From Bacteroidia bacterium (GTDB taxonomy: Bacteria > Bacteroidota > Bacteroidia > Chitinophagales > UBA2359), in NCBI GenBank assembly GCA_030427245.1, contig JAUHXA010000034.1, forward strand, positions 1 to 64,000: a stretch of DNA of 64,000 nt, in the 5' to 3' direction. Numbering within the stretch: position 1 is the first letter of the stretch; each line of letters begins with the position of its first letter. The position numbers were made by a program, and so were the translations under genes. The notes under the pieces are model-generated. The model was not told the origin of the DNA. It did no database searches and was given only the letters and a program-made list of their open reading frames with translations. Of the stretch, positions 49,685 through 59,626 are shown in pieces.

Positions 49685-49722
49685 AGAGTAGGATGGTGTT
49701 TTGAAACAACCCATCCTACTCT
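49685..49722 (-). terminator. Strong terminator of the coiled-coil protein gene
   Basis: AGAGTAGGATGG and CCATCCTACTCT form a perfect 12-bp stem (49685-49696 with 49711-49722) with a 14-nt loop that can pair internally (GTTT/AAAC). On the minus strand it is followed by TTTTTTATTT. It is the second of two hairpins after the stop at 49829. Confidence 0.9.
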
Positions 49723-49774
49723 ATATTCACCCTAAAAATATTACTATGACCTGTATAGTTTTCGTAAATAAAGC

Positions 49775-49809
49775 GGATAAAGTAAAGTAGGGGTTGCTTT
49801 ACTTTATCC
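49775..49809 (-). terminator. First of two hairpins after the coiled-coil gene
   Basis: GGATAAAGTAAAG (49775-49787) and CTTTACTTTATCC (49797-49809) form a perfect 13-bp stem with a 9-nt loop, 19 bases beyond the stop codon. The T-run after it on the minus strand is weak (GCTTTATTTACG), so it may protect the 3' end rather than terminate. Confidence 0.6.
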
Positions 49810-49828
49810 ATAGTTTATACAATGTTTA

Positions 49829-50824
49829 TTATTTGAGTTCAAAATTGGTGCTACCTACATGATATCCTTGATGATAAACAGCAGTGGTGTAAGTGCCAGG
49901 TGAAAAAGCCGAATTTTGATCCCAATACATACAGTAAGTTTCTTCTTGGTTTTGGAAATCAATAACCGACTTAGCTGTATATTTCATCTGCTCATTGGTT
50001 TCTGCATGAGTGAACACGCCAGAACCCATATCATCTACTGCCAATACTGTACCTTCAGGGGACATTACTTGTACGTAGATTTCTTTCTCGCCCAAATCTG
50101 CAATCGGATTGGGTTGTACATCAAAACAAATTTTGATTTTTTCAGCTTTCTTTTCGTTTTTGGTAGTCAATTCTTTACCATTGTTTTTGAAGCGAACGCC
50201 AACAGCATCAATTTCATCTACTTCAATGACAGAAGCTCTCGTTACCTTACTTTGAAGCACGTCCCGCTCTTCGGACAAATTGGCTTTTTCATCGGCAAGC
50301 ATTGTAGCAGTTTGGTTCAATTCTTCGTTGGCTATGGTCAATTCATCAATCGCTACTGTTTTTTCGGTGATATCAGTTTTTAATTCACCATTTTCTTGAT
50401 TGAGAACTGCGTTGGTAGCCATCAAACCTTCTACTTTGCCTTTGTAGTCGTGCGCTATGACTCTAAGTGATTCAATCAACAACTTGGCTTCAGATAATTT
50501 CTTGCGGTTGTACTGATTGTTTCCAAGTAGTTTTTCAATCTCGGCCTTTTGTTCTTCAATTTGGCCTTCTAAAGCCAATAAACTCTCAGTTTTTTCACTG
50601 TTTTCAATCTTGTAATCTTCCAAATCTTCAAGTGTTGCTTGATAACTGTCTTGTAAATCTTGATGTTCGACTTCCATAAACTCGCTGTAACTCTCGATTT
50701 CAGCACTTTTGTTTTGGTTGGAAAAGAAAAGAATACCATTCACAATCAATGAACCTACTAATAGGGCTGCTAATAAAATTTTGCTTGAATCAAAATTACG
50801 GTTGGCTGATGTTGTGTCAGTCAT
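49829..50824 (-). CDS. Membrane-anchored coiled-coil protein
   Basis: A 331-residue protein of unknown function. The N-terminal 16 residues are polar, then one membrane segment spans about 17-36 (ILLAALLVGSLIVNGILFF). A long coiled coil (about 40-195) has heptad Leu/Ile spacing and Glu/Lys/Gln (LEDYKIENSEKTESLLALEG). The C-terminal domain (about 200-331) is beta-rich and looks globular: CFDVQPNPIADLGEKEIYVQ and MYWDQNSAFSPGTYTTAVYH suggest an Ig-like sandwich. Topology predicts the coiled coil and C-domain in the periplasm. Similar membrane/coiled-coil/beta proteins occur across Bacteroidota without assigned function. It has no same-strand neighbour close by and ends at two hairpins. Confidence 0.75.
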   Translation of the reverse strand: MTDTTSANRNFDSSKILLAALLVGSLIVNGILFFSNQNKSAEIESYSEFMEVEHQDLQDSYQATLEDLEDYKIENSEKTESLLALEGQIEEQKAEIEKLLGNNQYNRKKLSEAKLLIESLRVIAHDYKGKVEGLMATNAVLNQENGELKTDITEKTVAIDELTIANEELNQTATMLADEKANLSEERDVLQSKVTRASVIEVDEIDAVGVRFKNNGKELTTKNEKKAEKIKICFDVQPNPIADLGEKEIYVQVMSPEGTVLAVDDMGSGVFTHAETNEQMKYTAKSVIDFQNQEETYCMYWDQNSAFSPGTYTTAVYHQGYHVGSTNFELK

Positions 50825-51426
50825 ACTAATAAATATTTGGTTAAAAAAAATAAGGAATTAAAAAATAAAGAGTGTATTAGTTTGATGCCAAATGAAGGTA
50901 TTTTAGAATGATTGAAATAATATGTTATGTATTTATATAGAATAAAACTTGTATTTGCATGAAAATACAATCAAATTACATGTTGATTAAATGTTGTGAG
51001 ATAAAAAAGTTAACATTTATGCCATTAACATGAATCATATCATTGCTTCAATGATATAAGAAGTCTAGCAAAGTTCAGTTCAGAAAATGAAAGGGGGTGT
51101 GAGTTTATTTCAGAAAGAAGAATATTTGTCCTGAAAAAAAAAGTTTTTTAGATGTTAATAAAAGGACAAAAATGAATACAAAAATTGAGGTTGTGTGAGT
51201 CTAATATTGCCTTAATTTTTTGAACAATCATATATTGGATGTTTGTTTCGAAATTACAAGATTAGAAACGCCACTAGTTGAAATAATGTTGTAAGAATTG
51301 TTAATTTTTTTTAACAAACACCCGCATTTTTAGCACGATTTTGCTGAAAGTGTTCCTTAGTTGCTGATTGTCAGGAGTGTGTTTTTAGGTGATTTTTTTA
51401 GGTTTTTTCAATGTTTTTTTATCACG
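50825..51426. other. 602-bp intergenic region without a gene
   Basis: AT-rich spacer between two minus-strand genes. It holds a perfect palindrome at 51037-51057 (ATATCATTG-CTT-CAATGATAT), a GAAAGGGGGTG run near 51089, and several T-runs downstream of 51300. No reading frame with convincing composition and no tRNA-like structure were seen. A TAnnTTTG promoter for the coiled-coil gene could not be identified. Confidence 0.6.
51037..51057. promoter_or_regulatory. Perfect 9-bp palindrome in the long gap
   Basis: ATATCATTG and CAATGATAT with a CTT centre. It lies about 210 bases upstream of the coiled-coil gene start (50824). Candidate operator or remnant terminator; no T-run follows. Confidence 0.35.
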
Positions 51427-52584
51427 TCACACTTTGCAGAGTAGTTTTGCAGCCTGTTCTAGCGTTTCATTGGTTTTTGCAAAACAGAATCTAATGATTT
51501 TTTCATCCAAATTAGTGTTGTAAAAAACAGAAACGGGAATAGCGGCTACTCCAATTTCTGTGGTCAATCGCTGTACAAAATCCACATCTTTTTCATCGGA
51601 AATTTCCGAAAAATCTGCCAATTGGAAATAAGAACCTTTTGCAGGCTTCAATTTGAAACGACTATTTTGCATCAATTCCAAAAAATAATCTCTCTTTTGT
51701 TGGTAGAAATTGGATAAACTCAAATAATTTTCTGGATTTTGAAGGTATTCCGCCACTGCATATTGGGCAGGAGTATTGACCGAAAAGACCATAAATTGAT
51801 GGACTTTCTGAAATTCTTTCATCAAATAAGAAGGGGCAATACAAAAACCCATTTTCCAACCTGTGTTGTGAAATGTTTTTCCAAATGAGCCGCAAACCAA
51901 TGTTCGGGTCATGAGTTCGGGATAATTGAGCAAACTTTGGTGCTTTTCTCCATCAAACGTAATGTGTTCGTACACTTCATCACTCAAAATAAGAATATCC
52001 GAACCGCCAATGAATTTCTTCAATTCCTGAATATCCTCTTCTTGCAGCATAGTCCCTGTTGGGTTGTGTGGCGAATTGAGGATGATCATACGAGTACGAG
52101 TTGTGATGACCTTCTTCACCATGTCCCATGGTATTCGATAATCTGGCGCATTGAGAGGAATATAAATTGGTTTGCCTCCTGCGACTTGTATGGCGGGTGT
52201 GTAGGAATCGTAAGCAGGTTCAAAAATGATAACTTCCTCATTCTCTTGAATGAAAGTAGTAATTGCAGTATAGATGGCTTGGGTTGCGCCTGTCGTAATG
52301 GTGATATTGTTGTCAGGCGAAATATCAGCATTGTAAAGTGATTTGGCTTTTTTCGCAATCGCTTCTCGCAAATCATAGACTCCTTCCATTGGAGCATATT
52401 GATTCAATCCCTTTTTCATGGCCTTATAGGTCAGTTCTATCAATTCAGGAGGCATATCAAAATTGGGAAACCCTTGTGACAGGTTGATGGCGTTGTGCTT
52501 GTTAGCCAATGCCGACATCACACTAAAAATAGAAGAGCCTGTTCGTGGGAGTTTGGAGCGTATAGGAATGGTTATATTTTGCAT
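51427..52584 (-). CDS. PLP-dependent methionine/kynurenine-type aminotransferase
   Basis: A 385-residue class I/II aminotransferase of the YbdL/KAT group, which uses methionine, glutamine or aromatic amino acids as amino donors. ITTGATQAIYTAI binds PLP phosphate. Other motifs are NSPHNPTGTM near 170-179, SDEVYEHITFDGEKH (PLP-binding Asp/Tyr) near 201-215, and the Schiff-base lysine in GSFGKTFHNTGWKMGF near 236. The conserved C-terminal Arg is in KIIRFCFAKT near 366. Length fits the family. It starts 37 bases after the purF stop on the same strand and is probably cotranscribed. Combined with the omega-amidase at 45865 it could form a glutamine transaminase/omega-amidase salvage route; this link is inference. 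Confidence 0.92.
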   Translation of the reverse strand: MQNITIPIRSKLPRTGSSIFSVMSALANKHNAINLSQGFPNFDMPPELIELTYKAMKKGLNQYAPMEGVYDLREAIAKKAKSLYNADISPDNNITITTGATQAIYTAITTFIQENEEVIIFEPAYDSYTPAIQVAGGKPIYIPLNAPDYRIPWDMVKKVITTRTRMIILNSPHNPTGTMLQEEDIQELKKFIGGSDILILSDEVYEHITFDGEKHQSLLNYPELMTRTLVCGSFGKTFHNTGWKMGFCIAPSYLMKEFQKVHQFMVFSVNTPAQYAVAEYLQNPENYLSLSNFYQQKRDYFLELMQNSRFKLKPAKGSYFQLADFSEISDEKDVDFVQRLTTEIGVAAIPVSVFYNTNLDEKIIRFCFAKTNETLEQAAKLLCKV

Positions 52585-52621
52585 GAGTATTTACTTTATG
52601 TATTTGAGTTTTTAATTAGCC

Positions 52622-54049
52622 TTATCTCGACTCATTTCTTTCAAGGGCGATTTGCTTCAAATATTTCTTAGAACCGCCCACAGGGTATTTGCCAGAAAAA
52701 CAAGCATTGCAGAAATTCAAATCTTTGTACATATCTTTGAGGTCGTCTAAAGATTGATAAATAACAGCATCTGCTTCAATAGCTTCGGTGATTTCCTCTA
52801 ATGTTTTGGTACTTGCAATCAAATCTGTACTCACCGCCATGTCAATCCCATAAATGCAAGGATGTTTGATAGGAGGAGCAGCAGAAATAAAATAGACTTC
52901 CTTAGCACCTGCTTCACGCAATATTTGAACAATACGTTTTGAAGTAGTTCCACGTACAATCGAATCATCAACAACTGCCACCTTTTTACCTTCAACAACT
53001 TCTTTGATGGGATTCAACTTTCGCTTCACCATTTTTTCTCGTTCTTTTTGCGAAGGCGAAATAAAGCTGCGTCCGATGTGGCTGTTTTTAGAAAAACCTC
53101 TACGATAAGGAACTTCTAAGGCTTCTGCCAAGCCCGATGCTGCAAAATAACCTGATGAAGGCACATCAATCACAATATCGGGATTCAACCCTGCTTCCTT
53201 TACTTTCTTGCCCAGAAGTCGCCCCATTCTAACTCTTTCAGAAGCCACCAATCGGTTCAGAATCACCGAAGATTCGTCTGCAAAATAGATGTACTCAAAA
53301 ATGCAAAACTTTTCGCCTCTTTTGTGACCATTTCGGTGGTGAACATTTCCTTCCATGTCAATGAAAACGGCTTCACCTGCTCCCAAATCTTCAATCATAT
53401 CATACCCCAAATAATCAAAACAAGCAGATTCAGAAGCAAAAGCATAAGTCGTGCCTTTCTCTGTTTCTTTTTTGCCCATTACCACAGGTCGAATTCCAAA
53501 AGCATCTGTGAAGACCAACAAACCTCGATTTGCGATGATGGTGATGGTAGAATAAGCCCCTTTTACCTTGATTTGTAGACGCTCGACGGCATCGAAAATA
53601 TCTTCAACACTTAGATGTTTTAAGTCGTTCTTTGCCAATTCGGTTGCAAATGTGTAAAGAATCAATTCAAGGTCATTGGAGGTTTCCAATAGGATCTGCC
53701 TTTCTTCGTATAGTTCGTCTCTCAATTCTTGAAAATTGACCACATTGCCGTTGTGAACCATAGACAAGCCAAAGGGGTAGTTGATGGTAAAAGGTTGTGC
53801 ATTAGACAAGTCATTCGTTCCTTGTGTTGTATATCGAGTATGTCCAATGCCAATCTTTCCCTTCAATCTTTTGAAGTGTTTTTTTTCAAAAACATTATTG
53901 ACCAAACCCAACCCCTTTTTCATTCGGAAGGTTTTTTTGAAAGTAACAATACCCGCAGCATCCTGTCCTCGATGCTGCAAAGCCAGTAAGCCACTCAATA
54001 AATCGTAAACCACATCATCTTTGCCAAAAAAACCAACAATTGCACACAT
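52622..54049 (-). CDS. purF: Amidophosphoribosyltransferase PurF
   Basis: A 475-residue PurF, the first committed enzyme of purine synthesis (PRPP + glutamine to phosphoribosylamine). The nucleophile is Cys2 directly after Met (MCAIVGFFG), so no propeptide is present. The Ntn glutaminase domain has LLALQHRGQDAAGI and IGHTRYTTQG. The PRTase domain shows the PRPP loop VAVVDDSIVRGTTS near 350. It resembles the B. subtilis type: cysteines that would ligate a [4Fe-4S] cluster are in KFCIFEYIYFA, HPCIYGIDM and NFCNACFSGKY. A -7 element lies about 48 bases upstream of the start, and the aminotransferase gene follows closely. Confidence 0.95.
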   Translation of the reverse strand: MCAIVGFFGKDDVVYDLLSGLLALQHRGQDAAGIVTFKKTFRMKKGLGLVNNVFEKKHFKRLKGKIGIGHTRYTTQGTNDLSNAQPFTINYPFGLSMVHNGNVVNFQELRDELYEERQILLETSNDLELILYTFATELAKNDLKHLSVEDIFDAVERLQIKVKGAYSTITIIANRGLLVFTDAFGIRPVVMGKKETEKGTTYAFASESACFDYLGYDMIEDLGAGEAVFIDMEGNVHHRNGHKRGEKFCIFEYIYFADESSVILNRLVASERVRMGRLLGKKVKEAGLNPDIVIDVPSSGYFAASGLAEALEVPYRRGFSKNSHIGRSFISPSQKEREKMVKRKLNPIKEVVEGKKVAVVDDSIVRGTTSKRIVQILREAGAKEVYFISAAPPIKHPCIYGIDMAVSTDLIASTKTLEEITEAIEADAVIYQSLDDLKDMYKDLNFCNACFSGKYPVGGSKKYLKQIALERNESR

Positions 54050-54096
54050 AAAGCGTTTATATTTCAGAAATTAATGATAGTTTTCTCAAAAAACTG

Positions 54097-54104
54097 CAAA
54101 GTTA
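54097..54104 (-). promoter_or_regulatory. -7 element TAACTTTG of purF
   Basis: It matches TAnnTTTG on the minus strand and predicts a leader of about 42 nt to the ATG at 54049. No well-spaced -33 TTG was found and no purine riboswitch fold was recognised. Confidence 0.45.
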
Positions 54105-54249
54105 GCAGCTTAAATCAATATCTTGGGAAAAGCAATTTTATTTTTTGATGATTCAAAGAACTAATTGAACAAAACATTCCAAGTCGCATTGAAATAGAAA
54201 AGTTTTTTGAAGCGAAAAAACATACATACAAGCGAAAAACTCCTAAACC

Positions 54250-57200
54250 TTGAAGATAAAACCCATTTTAAAAAAGACATTACGTTATATTCTTTACCTA
54301 ATTCTTGCCTTTTTGGTGATTTTTGGAATATTGGTGGTATTACTTCAACAGCCCAGTTTTCAGACATGGACTACAAAAAAAGTGACCAACTATCTTTCTG
54401 AAAAATTAAATACCAGAGTTGAAATAGGACGTGTGGACATTGATTTTTTCAAAAAAATCGTGTTGGAAGATATTTATATCGAAGATTTACAAAAGGATAC
54501 CTTATTATATGCTCAAAAATTGAAAGCAGATATCGGACTGTTTAGTTTTACTGGGCGAGAAATAGATATTACAGGCATAGACCTACAGAACAGCAAAGTC
54601 AATATCAAACGCACTTCTTCGGATAGCATCTTCAATTTTCAATTTTTGATAGATGCTTTTACTCCAACTACGCCCACAGATACGAGCAGTATCCCTTGGA
54701 GTTTGCATTTGTCCAATATTGGTTTGGCAAATGCAAAAGTGAAAGTATTGGATGAAATAGGTGGTTTTGAACTTCAAACAGATGCAGGAAGCTTAAACCT
54801 GAATATCAATCATATTGATATCAACAATCAACAGGCCGAGCTTAGTTGGTTGAATTTGAGTGATACCCAAATTGCCTACTCTCTACTGCAGACCCCTCAA
54901 GACAGTCTTTCTCAAAACCCGACTACAAATATTCCTACCGAACTTTCTTTCAGGATGCCTTATACGGGTTGGGATATTGAAGTGGGAGAACTGTCCCTCC
55001 AAAACGATAGATTTATTTATAGAGATAGAAACACACCAATCGACAGCAGTAACAACAATTATTTAGAATACACCAATCTGGATTTGCAAAACATTGCAGC
55101 CAATTTAGAACATTTGGTATGGACAGAAGAAGTCATTGCGGTAGAATTAAACAATTTGGCTGCAAAAGAGCAAAACAGTGGTTTCTTATTGGAAAATTTG
55201 GCAGGAGACATTGCCTTCGATTCAACACAAGTGGCTTTGAACAATTTTGAATTCAAGACTCCAAAATCTTTTATTCAAACTGATGTTGAATTGAAATATG
55301 GCAGCTTTGATGAATTGCTAAACTTCAATGAAAACGTCGAAATTTCGGCAGACTTCTCTGCCTCTACTTTGGATCTGCAAGAGGTGGTTCAACTGCTTCC
55401 GTTACTAACCGAGGTAGAAGGCTTCAACAGCCAAGTAAATGAAACGATTACTTTTGAGGGAAATTTTGAAGGGACAGTCGATAATCTCCAAGCCAGCAAT
55501 GTAAGCATCACAACGGGAAACAATACGACTCTGAAAGGGGATGGCAGAATTACAGGCCTTCCCAACATTTACGATGCAGGTTTTGACTTGAATGTGAATC
55601 AGTTGTCGAGTAGTTATGCGGATGTCCAAAAGTTTTTGAAGGGAATTCCACTTCCCAAAGGATTGCAAAAGTTGGGACAAATGTCAATTAGTGGAAAGGT
55701 TAATGGGAAAACCTCCAATTTTACAGCGAAAAATGTGACATTTCGGACAAGCAGTGCTACCTCTTTTGAGGGTAGTATGACATTTGAAGGCTTGCCAGAT
55801 TATGAAAACATGGTCTTTGACATTCAAGCAGATAAACTGACCACTGATTACAACGATATCTTGGCTTTATTGGAGGATACGGAGTTGATTCCAAGCGTGA
55901 TTGGAGAATGGGGTGTGTTGGATTTGTCGGGGCATTTTGCAGGAAATATGGATGATTTTGAAGGGACAGAAGTGCGATTCTATACCGAATCAAACAGCCC
56001 AACTTTTGAAGGAAAGATTGGGATTCAAAACATTATGGACATTGACAATGCCTATTTTGACATCAAAGCTGACAAACTTCAATTGTCTTATGCGGATGTA
56101 AATGGATTGGCAAATGGAGCATTGCCACCAGAAATGAGCAATTTAGGAAATCTATCTTATAATGGGAGTTTTGAAGGAAGCATTTATGAATTTTACATCA
56201 AAGGGCGACTGCTGACCAGTATTGGCAACCTGCAAACCGATTCTTATGTTAAATTTAACCAAGACTATAGCTTTGCCAACTATCGAAGTCAATCAGGTTT
56301 GGAACAGTTTGATATCGGCAAACTGATTGGAAATGAACAGATTGGTGAAGTATCTTTAGACGGGTATATAGAAGGCAGTGGATTGACAATTGAAAGTTTG
56401 GTTGCAGATATTGAAGCTCAGGTAGAGAAGGCTACTTTTCAAGGCTATGCTTATCAGAATGTGAATATTGATGGTAAATTTCAAGAGTTGCAGTTTATAG
56501 GTAATTTGCAAAGTGCGGATCCCAATGCTCGATTGACTTTCGATGGTGTACTCAATTTCAATCGTCCCAATTTGGTGTATCAGTTTGAAGCAACGGTAGA
56601 TACCTTGAATTTACAAACTTTGGGATTGCTCGAACAAGATTTGCGGATCCACAACCTTCAAATTCAATCCGACTTGAAAGGTTCAGATTTGGATCACTTG
56701 GAGGGAATATTGATGGCACAAAACATCCATTTACAGTCGGATACCTTGTTTTTTGAAATGGACAGTCTTTTATTTCGGTTGCGTCAGTATGAAAACGATA
56801 AAAAGAGATTGACTCTGACATCCGACCTTGCAGTTGCAAGTATTGACGGAAACTTCAATCCTACAGAAATACCTGCAATGATGCTTCGCTACATAAATGA
56901 CCATTTTGACATCAAGGAATTTTTGGACAATACTCAGCCAGTGACTCCTCTCGAACGCCCTTTTACTTTATCGGGCATACCTGCGGTAGATCCCATTCAG
57001 CCAAATTACGATTTCACCATTGAATTGGGGGATATTGTACCGCTTGCTCGATTGTTTGTGCCAGAGTTGAAACAATTGGATACATTGTATTTGGAGGGAA
57101 CTTTTGATAAAAAAGACGAGTTTTTGCATTTTGATAGTTATGTTCCCAAGTTGGTCTATGGAAATGTAGAGTTGAAGAATATAGAGTTGAATACTTCAGG

Positions 57201-59562
57201 GGATATTGATGAAATCAATTTGACTTTTCGGATAGATGAAATTAATTATGGCAATAGTGTTTCGCTTCCGCAAAGCATTTTTACGGCAGCCTTATTTGAC
57301 GATAGATTGCTGGTAGGTGCAGATATTGAAGGAGATACAGAACTTTCTAAACTGCAATTGGAGGGAGAAGTATTAAAGCTCATGCCGAATCGTTACCAGT
57401 TTTCTTTGATCAATGACATTGTACTAAACGATAAAACATGGGAAGTGAAGCCACAAAATGGGATTGTTTTTGGCCCCGATTTTTTGGTAATTCGTGAATT
57501 GATTTTACAGTCGGGCAATGAAAAATTGAGCATCAACAGCAAGGATTATCAAGATGCTACTTCTCCCATCCGAATAGATTTTAACAAATTCCAATTGGGT
57601 GAAATTTCCAACTTGCTCAATATCAAACAAGCGCAATTTGGAGGTGCTATGAATGGACATATTACTCTTTCAGATCCTCTTCAAAATCTTCAATTCACTT
57701 CAGACTTACGGATTGATTCTTTGAAATTGAATGATTTGCGGTTAGGAAATGCTTTAATGTTGGTCAATCAGGAAAATGCTGATAAGGTTTCGGTGAATAT
57801 CAATATTGTAGGAGGAGGCATGAATGGAAGTATTTTGGGAGACTACCGAATTTCGAGCAAAAATATCAATTTAGATGTCAATATGCGAGAATGGGAGTTG
57901 AAGCTTTTAGATCCTTTTGCAACTACCTTGATAGAAAATAGCACAGGTACTTTTTCGGGTAAATTGGCATTGACAGGGAATTTGGATGCCCCAAATTTGA
58001 CGGGGCGACTCAAATTTAATGATGCAAGTACCGTGGTTGTTTTCTCCAAAACACGTTATTCGCTTGAAAATCAAGAGTTGACTTTTACGAACAGTGCCAT
58101 ACAACTCGATAATTTGATTGTCAAAGACCAATTAAATCAGACGGCGACCGTCACAGGACGTATTTGGCACAAAAATTTGGACGATTTGCGCTTAGATCTT
58201 CAATTGCAGACGGACAACTTGCATCTTCTCAATACTACTTTTGAAGACAATGATTTCTACTTTGGTACTATCTTCATGGGGGCAAATATAAAGGTAACAG
58301 GACCCGTGGAATTGATAAAAATTCGTGGCAATGCTGTCACTAAAACGGGTTCTACGCTCTATGTTAACTCTGCAAGTGAAAGTATTGGAGGAGGAGAAGA
58401 AGATTTTGTGGTATTTGTGGATTTTTCGGCACTGGACAGCTTGCCTGATACCGTAAATGTGGCAGAGGTTGTTCGTCCTGAAATCAATACAAATGTTTCG
58501 GGTTTTGATATATTGGTAAATTTGGATGCCCGAACCAATGCTGAAATGCAGTTGATTATTGACCCGCTTTCAGATGATAGAATTATTTGTCGTGGCGAAG
58601 GAAATCTAACTGTACAAATGACTCCTTTAGGGGATTTTTACTTGACAGGTAGATACATCATTGACGAAGGGAGTTATACCTTTACGTATGAAGGTATTTT
58701 TCAGCGCAACTTTTCAGTGCGGCGTGGTGGATATATAGATTTTGTGGGGGATATATTTGATGCTCGAATGAATCTGAGTGCAGTTTACAGCCTCAAAACG
58801 GGTACTTATGATTTGATCGCCAACGAGATAAACGATGCTAATTCGTCAGATGCAAGTGCCGCTCGAAGACCGACAGAAGTAGAGGTGCTCATGAATCTGA
58901 ATGGAGATTTGCTCAGTCCTGAATTGACTTTTGATATTGAACTGCCTAATATTCAAGGTTCTGTGGTGAACAGTGCCGTCTTGCGAAAATTGCAGGATAT
59001 CAGGGAGGAAGAAGCTGAACTCAACAAACAGGTTTTTGGTTTGCTATTGTTCCAAAATTTCATTTCTTCACAGACCAATACAACGCTCGAAAATACTGGC
59101 GAAAATATTGCACTACGAAGTGTGAGTAATTTGATTACCAATCAGCTGAATAATCTTGCAGGCAAGTACCTCAAGGGTTTTGAAATTGGAGTGAGTGTGG
59201 ACAGTTATGATTCTGGTTACAGTGATGTAGGAAAAACAACAGAATTGGAGTTGGAACTACGCCAACGTTTGTTTAACGACCGATTGACAATAGAAGTGGG
59301 TAGTAATGTAGATTTATCAGGCGAACAAAACAGTGCAGCAGCAAGTGGCGGTTTTCCTGTGGCGGGTGATTTCGTGATAACGTATAAGCTTACCAAGGAT
59401 GGACGTTATTTGATTCGAGTATTCAGTAAGAACGACTTTGATGTATTTAGTAATAGCAATGTGAATGAAAATGGGGGAGGGATTTCTTTTAGAAATTCGT
59501 TGAAGAACAATCAGAATGATCGGGTTTCTAAGAAAAAAGATAAGAACGAAGAAACGGAGTAG
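54250..59562 (+). CDS. TamB-like translocation and assembly module protein
   Basis: A 1770-residue inner-membrane-anchored AsmA/TamB-superfamily protein. A TTG start (54250) begins MKIKPILKKTLRYILYLILA, where a single membrane helix spans about 12-33. The following 1400 residues are repetitive beta-strands (NxxVxxxxFxLxT... and L-x-G pattern), typical of the long hydrophobic-groove bridge of TamB and other lipid-transport proteins. The C-terminal 300 or so residues match the DUF490/TamB domain (INTNVSGFDILVNLDARTN, GEGNLTVQMTPLGDFYLTGRY, GSYTFTYEGIFQRNFSVRRGGYIDF, then LGLEIG-like ending). It is longer than E. coli TamB (1259), as in other Bacteroidota. It likely moves phospholipids to, or assembles proteins in, the outer membrane. 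No tamA/bamA neighbour is visible. Confidence 0.92.
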   Translation: MKIKPILKKTLRYILYLILAFLVIFGILVVLLQQPSFQTWTTKKVTNYLSEKLNTRVEIGRVDIDFFKKIVLEDIYIEDLQKDTLLYAQKLKADIGLFSFTGREIDITGIDLQNSKVNIKRTSSDSIFNFQFLIDAFTPTTPTDTSSIPWSLHLSNIGLANAKVKVLDEIGGFELQTDAGSLNLNINHIDINNQQAELSWLNLSDTQIAYSLLQTPQDSLSQNPTTNIPTELSFRMPYTGWDIEVGELSLQNDRFIYRDRNTPIDSSNNNYLEYTNLDLQNIAANLEHLVWTEEVIAVELNNLAAKEQNSGFLLENLAGDIAFDSTQVALNNFEFKTPKSFIQTDVELKYGSFDELLNFNENVEISADFSASTLDLQEVVQLLPLLTEVEGFNSQVNETITFEGNFEGTVDNLQASNVSITTGNNTTLKGDGRITGLPNIYDAGFDLNVNQLSSSYADVQKFLKGIPLPKGLQKLGQMSISGKVNGKTSNFTAKNVTFRTSSATSFEGSMTFEGLPDYENMVFDIQADKLTTDYNDILALLEDTELIPSVIGEWGVLDLSGHFAGNMDDFEGTEVRFYTESNSPTFEGKIGIQNIMDIDNAYFDIKADKLQLSYADVNGLANGALPPEMSNLGNLSYNGSFEGSIYEFYIKGRLLTSIGNLQTDSYVKFNQDYSFANYRSQSGLEQFDIGKLIGNEQIGEVSLDGYIEGSGLTIESLVADIEAQVEKATFQGYAYQNVNIDGKFQELQFIGNLQSADPNARLTFDGVLNFNRPNLVYQFEATVDTLNLQTLGLLEQDLRIHNLQIQSDLKGSDLDHLEGILMAQNIHLQSDTLFFEMDSLLFRLRQYENDKKRLTLTSDLAVASIDGNFNPTEIPAMMLRYINDHFDIKEFLDNTQPVTPLERPFTLSGIPAVDPIQPNYDFTIELGDIVPLARLFVPELKQLDTLYLEGTFDKKDEFLHFDSYVPKLVYGNVELKNIELNTSGDIDEINLTFRIDEINYGNSVSLPQSIFTAALFDDRLLVGADIEGDTELSKLQLEGEVLKLMPNRYQFSLINDIVLNDKTWEVKPQNGIVFGPDFLVIRELILQSGNEKLSINSKDYQDATSPIRIDFNKFQLGEISNLLNIKQAQFGGAMNGHITLSDPLQNLQFTSDLRIDSLKLNDLRLGNALMLVNQENADKVSVNINIVGGGMNGSILGDYRISSKNINLDVNMREWELKLLDPFATTLIENSTGTFSGKLALTGNLDAPNLTGRLKFNDASTVVVFSKTRYSLENQELTFTNSAIQLDNLIVKDQLNQTATVTGRIWHKNLDDLRLDLQLQTDNLHLLNTTFEDNDFYFGTIFMGANIKVTGPVELIKIRGNAVTKTGSTLYVNSASESIGGGEEDFVVFVDFSALDSLPDTVNVAEVVRPEINTNVSGFDILVNLDARTNAEMQLIIDPLSDDRIICRGEGNLTVQMTPLGDFYLTGRYIIDEGSYTFTYEGIFQRNFSVRRGGYIDFVGDIFDARMNLSAVYSLKTGTYDLIANEINDANSSDASAARRPTEVEVLMNLNGDLLSPELTFDIELPNIQGSVVNSAVLRKLQDIREEEAELNKQVFGLLLFQNFISSQTNTTLENTGENIALRSVSNLITNQLNNLAGKYLKGFEIGVSVDSYDSGYSDVGKTTELELELRQRLFNDRLTIEVGSNVDLSGEQNSAAASGGFPVAGDFVITYKLTKDGRYLIRVFSKNDFDVFSNSNVNENGGGISFRNSLKNNQNDRVSKKKDKNEETE

Positions 59563-59626
59563 AAAGCAATGGTTCTTAAGCTCCTTTTTTTACTTCAATA
59601 CCTCTAAATTTCGTTCTCAATGACTA

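Noticed and set aside
54161-54249. Short gene in the purF-tamB divergent gap
   Set aside because: Only frames shorter than 70 codons that overlap the tamB-like start; no signal or motif.
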